A stretch of DNA of 64,000 bases. Origin: Plecoglossus altivelis (Eukaryota > Chordata > Actinopteri > Osmeriformes > Plecoglossidae). The translations under genes and the position numbers were made by a program. Where the stretch lies: NCBI GenBank assembly GCA_036571765.1, contig BROE01000025.1, forward strand, positions 206,663 through 270,662, written 5' to 3'. Position 1 is the first letter of the stretch. The number at the start of each line of letters is the position of its first letter. Shown here one piece after another: positions 61,270 through 64,000 of the stretch. The notes below the pieces were generated by a model, which was given only the letters and a program-made list of their open reading frames with translations, searched no databases and had not been told where the DNA came from.

Positions 61270-63812
61270 CACACACACTTCACTTTTACAACCACGGCTC
61301 TATTGTTCTTCCGGTAAGAGCCGGCGGAGACGGGAGCGATGCGGACGAGACCACGTGGTGCAGCCGAGCGCCGCACATCTGGTGGCAGGCAGCGGCAGCT
61401 CCTTCCTCCCTCTCGGGGCTCTCCGGAGCTGAACGACAGGCGCTGTGCGCCAGGGCCCGTGTGGCCGTTTGATGTTTCCTCTTTAGCCTCAGCAGTCTGG
61501 GAGTTTAATCACTCACTGCTGGTCCTGGCAGATTTTAAATGTCGGGGGGGGGGGGGATATCATAACGTAAATACAAAGAGCCGTGCTCGCAGCACATTAG
61601 CAGAGGAGGCAACAAGGCAGGAAACCTCAGTCTGGCTGGAGTCGGACGACCCGCCTCCTGGGAACGGTGGAACAGGCTGGAGGGGAGGTCAGCGCGAACA
61701 CAGGGAAGCCCTCACTCGCTGCGGGTTCATCTCGTCACACGAGACGTTCGTACACATCAGCCTCGCGATTTACTACCAGGATCAGTCTAATATGTTCTCA
61801 GGGCGTTGAAATGCAACGTGGCTCCCATGAACTGTCCTCCAACGGCCTGTTTACGCATCTGCAACCTCCTCAACACCTCCTGCCTCTCTCGCTGACCTCT
61901 GACCCTTCGCAGGTTCGAGAGCACATGTGGACCATCATCATGGACTCCGTGGTGCCCTCCGACAAGGGCAACTACACGTGCGTGGTGGAGAACAAGCACG
62001 GGAGCATCAACCACACCTACCAGCTGGATGTCGTAGGTAAGCCTGCTCTTCCGTCTGCCACTTCCTGGTTCTGAACCTACCAAATACACCGACCAATCAG
62101 ACGAATGGTTGTAGTCTAGAGTTGGTTCCAGAACCGTGTTATAGCACTTTGGTTTGGTATGCTTTAGCGTAGTGGAAACAGCCCCCCCCCTCAAAAAAAA
62201 ACAAAACACTGAAACTAATTAGCCTCAAGATGTCCTTCAAACCAGAGAGACCAGAAGTGAACTCCATTTGGGAGATTGTTTCCACGCGGCCCTGATGGAT
62301 GAAGGGATTTCGAGGATATGCCCTCTGGGATGTTCCGTGTGAGGTTCTCGTGCACCAGAGGTTCTGTAAATCACAGTTCCACTTCCATAGACAGCCGAGT
62401 CCTTGGGGTGTGTTCTTGGCCTGCTGTTTCGTCCCTGCACTTTCCTGCCACAGCAAATTCCTTGTTTGTGTAAACGTACTTGGCGAAGGAAGCTGATTGG
62501 TGTATGGGTGCTAGAATGTGCCAATTTGAGCCAAAACGTAATTGGGCTCCCTGCATGTGCAGCTCTGCCAGATGCAGCATTCTCGAACATGGTTTTGTCG
62601 AGTTATCAGTCATCAGAACGGCGCCTGCACAACATTCTTTCCTCATGGCAGCAGTGTAATTTCTGCATTTTCGTCCTAATGGCAGCAATTAGACTGAAAG
62701 ACCCATTACCCTGGCTGTGACTGCGCTGTCTGAAAGTTGTGATATCCCTTTTTTTTCCACAAGAGCAATTGTCTTTTGATGACTTTAGGTAGCGTCTTGT
62801 ATCAAACTAATCTGTGTATGTGTGTGGATATCTGCGTGTGTGTGTGTCTGTGTGTTTCAGAGCGCTCCCCTCACAGGCCCATCCTCCAGGCTGGCCTTCC
62901 AGCGAACCGCACGGCGGTGGTGGGAAGCGACGTAGAGTTTGAGTGCAAGGTGTTCAGTGATCCCCAGCCTCACATCCAGTGGCTGAAACACATCGAGGTG
63001 AATGGCAGCCGCCTGGGGAACGACGGCCACCCCTACGTCCGTGTCCTTAAGGTACGAGCTAGCTCCGCCTCCGCCCTCAGCCCAGCCTCCGCCCTCACCT
63101 CCGACTCCGCCCTCAGCCCAGCCTCCTTCCTCACCTCCGACTCCGCCCTCACCCCCCTGACACGCAGCTTTTTAGCATGATGTACGTTGTCATAAATATG
63201 TAGTCTGATGCAACCGAGTAAATGTCCGATGTCAACTAAACTGCGATTCGTTCTTTAACTCTTCAAGTTCGGCCTTTTGTTGATTTGGTCTGGATCGTTT
63301 TTCACTTCCTGTCATGCCGTCCTCTTTACCTCCTGAGGACAGCGTGCCAGTAGAGGGTGAACACCATCACTCTGGAGAGACTCCATCCTTCCATTCTAAC
63401 AAGGCTTCTTCCCTCCACCATGTTATTTCAGCACTCGTGAAAGGAAAATGGAACCAGCATTAACAAACGAAATGTCTTATTCAATGCCGTGTCCCCCCCC
63501 CTCCTCCTACACAGACACACCCCCACCCCTCACACACCCCCACCCCTCACACACCCCCACTCCTCACTCACCCACACCCACCCCTCACACCCCCCACTTC
63601 ATTTAGTTACTGTAACTAACAGATTTTGGTGTGCTTGTGCGTGACCTCTTTCTGTTCCCAGCACTCTGGGGTCAATAGCTCGGACACTCAGGTGCTGACC
63701 CTCTACAATGTGACCGAGGAGGAGAGCGGGGAGTATATATGTAAAGTGTCCAATTATATAGGGGAGGCCAATCAGTCGGCCTGGCTGACCGTCACCAGAT
63801 ATGAGCCCCAAG
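51594..63812 (+). CDS. fgfr1: fibroblast growth factor receptor 1, extracellular part (gene continues beyond window)
   Basis: Exons: 51594-51678, 58147-58401, 58550-58636, 59420-59592, 61913-62036, 62861-63051, 63662-63812; phases join through 355 codons. FGFR1 is a receptor tyrosine kinase that binds FGF with heparan sulfate. Order: a signal peptide (MLLWAPLLALGLLAQ, cut near residue 21), Ig1 with the GLYAC cysteine, an acid box (EDEDEEEE with SSSEEAKLS), Ig2 with the heparin-binding stretch KMEKKLHAVPASKTVKF and NGKEFKRDQRIGG, the linker ERSPHRPILQAGLPANRT, and Ig3. The last exon (HSGVNSSDTQVLTL to ANQSAWLTVTR) is the IIIb alternative of FGFR1. The IIIc exon, transmembrane and kinase exons must lie to the right. 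It closely resembles zebrafish Fgfr1a from memory. Intron 2 is 6.5 kb and contains a 654-N gap. Confidence 0.93.
53169..53822. other. 654-N assembly gap in fgfr1 intron 2
   Basis: A run of Ns flanked by C-rich low-complexity sequence. Reading frames that appear to cross it are meaningless. Confidence 0.99.
56210..56400 (+). repeat. (TC)n low-complexity tract
   Basis: Nearly pure pyrimidine tctctctc sequence interrupted by ccctcg and similar, in fgfr1 intron 2. Confidence 0.8.
56840..57405 (+). repeat. long compound (CA)n / (CACACCC)n microsatellite
   Basis: About 560 bases of acacac interrupted by cccc and by an acctacacacacctacaccc-type minisatellite (three copies near 56938-57000). Confidence 0.95.
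58960..59415 (+). repeat. pyrimidine-rich compound repeat ahead of the fgfr1 Ig2 exon
   Basis: Repeated ctctctcctctcccctctct units run for over 350 bases up to the acceptor tctgtacag at 59419, forming an extremely long polypyrimidine tract. Confidence 0.9.
59715..59860 (+). repeat. dispersed fish repeat (tcagaatcagaatcggtttta type)
   Basis: The sequence atcagaatcagaatcggttt, followed by tattcgccatgcaagatatacaagc, is typical of a very common fish interspersed repeat. It lies in fgfr1 between the Ig2 exons. Confidence 0.55.
60255..60293 (+). repeat. 13-bp tandem repeat, three perfect copies
   Basis: gcaggggtgttca is repeated three times exactly, in an fgfr1 intron. Confidence 0.95.
61225..61285 (+). 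repeat. (CA)n microsatellite
   Basis: Nearly pure acacac with one cgc interruption. Confidence 0.9.
63058..63160 (+). repeat. imperfect tandem repeat directly after the fgfr1 Ig3a donor
   Basis: tccgccctcagcccagcctc and cctcacctccgactccgcc units alternate about two and a half times, starting within ten bases of the splice donor. Confidence 0.75.
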
Positions 63813-64000
63813 GTAACCGCCCGGCACCAGCCCAGCACCCTCTACACCCCTCCTCAGGCAGGTGGGGCCCCTAGGGGCCCCTTTGGAGAGCTAGGGCCCG
63901 ATGTAGGGACCATCTCAGCAGCTCCTCTCCTCCCTCTGTCCTCCCCCCCCCACCTCTCTCTCCCTCCCTCTGTCCCTCCTTGGTACTCCTGACTGTAAAT

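Overview
This is teleost fish nuclear DNA. It holds large multi-exon genes with GT-AG introns, several families of Tc1/mariner DNA transposons, (CA)n tracts and assembly gaps. I rebuilt seven protein-coding genes by reading each exon through its splice sites, checking that intron phases join, and comparing the proteins with vertebrate families from memory. No database search was possible. The species cannot be named. A GnRH1 decapeptide of the medaka/pejerrey type (QHWSFGLSPG) supports a teleost.

Layout: gpat2 (+, coding exons about 2.7-14.8 kb, with a possible upstream exon at 0.55-0.70 kb) encodes a GPAT2-like acyltransferase. It lies tail-to-tail with fahd2 (-, 15.6-19.6 kb), a fumarylacetoacetate-hydrolase-fold enzyme. 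fahd2 is head-to-head, about 0.88 kb apart, with a cytosol-aminopeptidase-like M17 gene (+, 20.5-27.5 kb) whose metal and catalytic residues are intact. A transposon-rich stretch (27.5-32.6 kb) follows. Then come kctd9 (+, 32.6-36.8 kb), gnrh1 (+, 37.1-37.8 kb) and ankrd39 (+, 38.3-39.1 kb). From 40 to 51 kb there is no gene I can support. The first coding exons of fgfr1 (+, 51.5-63.8 kb, continuing past the window) cover the signal peptide, Ig1, acid box, Ig2 and Ig3 with the IIIb alternative exon.

The gene order mixes neighbours known from human 2q11 (GPAT2, FAHD2, ANKRD39) with genes from human 8p (KCTD9, GNRH1, FGFR1). The seven genes are not a pathway: they cover lipid acylation, small-acid metabolism, peptide hydrolysis, ubiquitin-ligase adaptation, reproductive neuroendocrine signalling, an ankyrin adaptor and growth-factor reception.

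The most notable non-coding signals are: gpat2 intron minisatellites that resemble coding exon 9 and the exon-16 splice donor; a roughly 1 kb foldback element with internal tandem units in intron 1 of the aminopeptidase; a composite Tc1-type island carrying a RecQ-helicase-like fragment; and two direct duplications (ankrd39 exon 4; 48.7-50.5 kb) that look like assembly artefacts next to poly-G and gaps. I found no clearly new molecular system.
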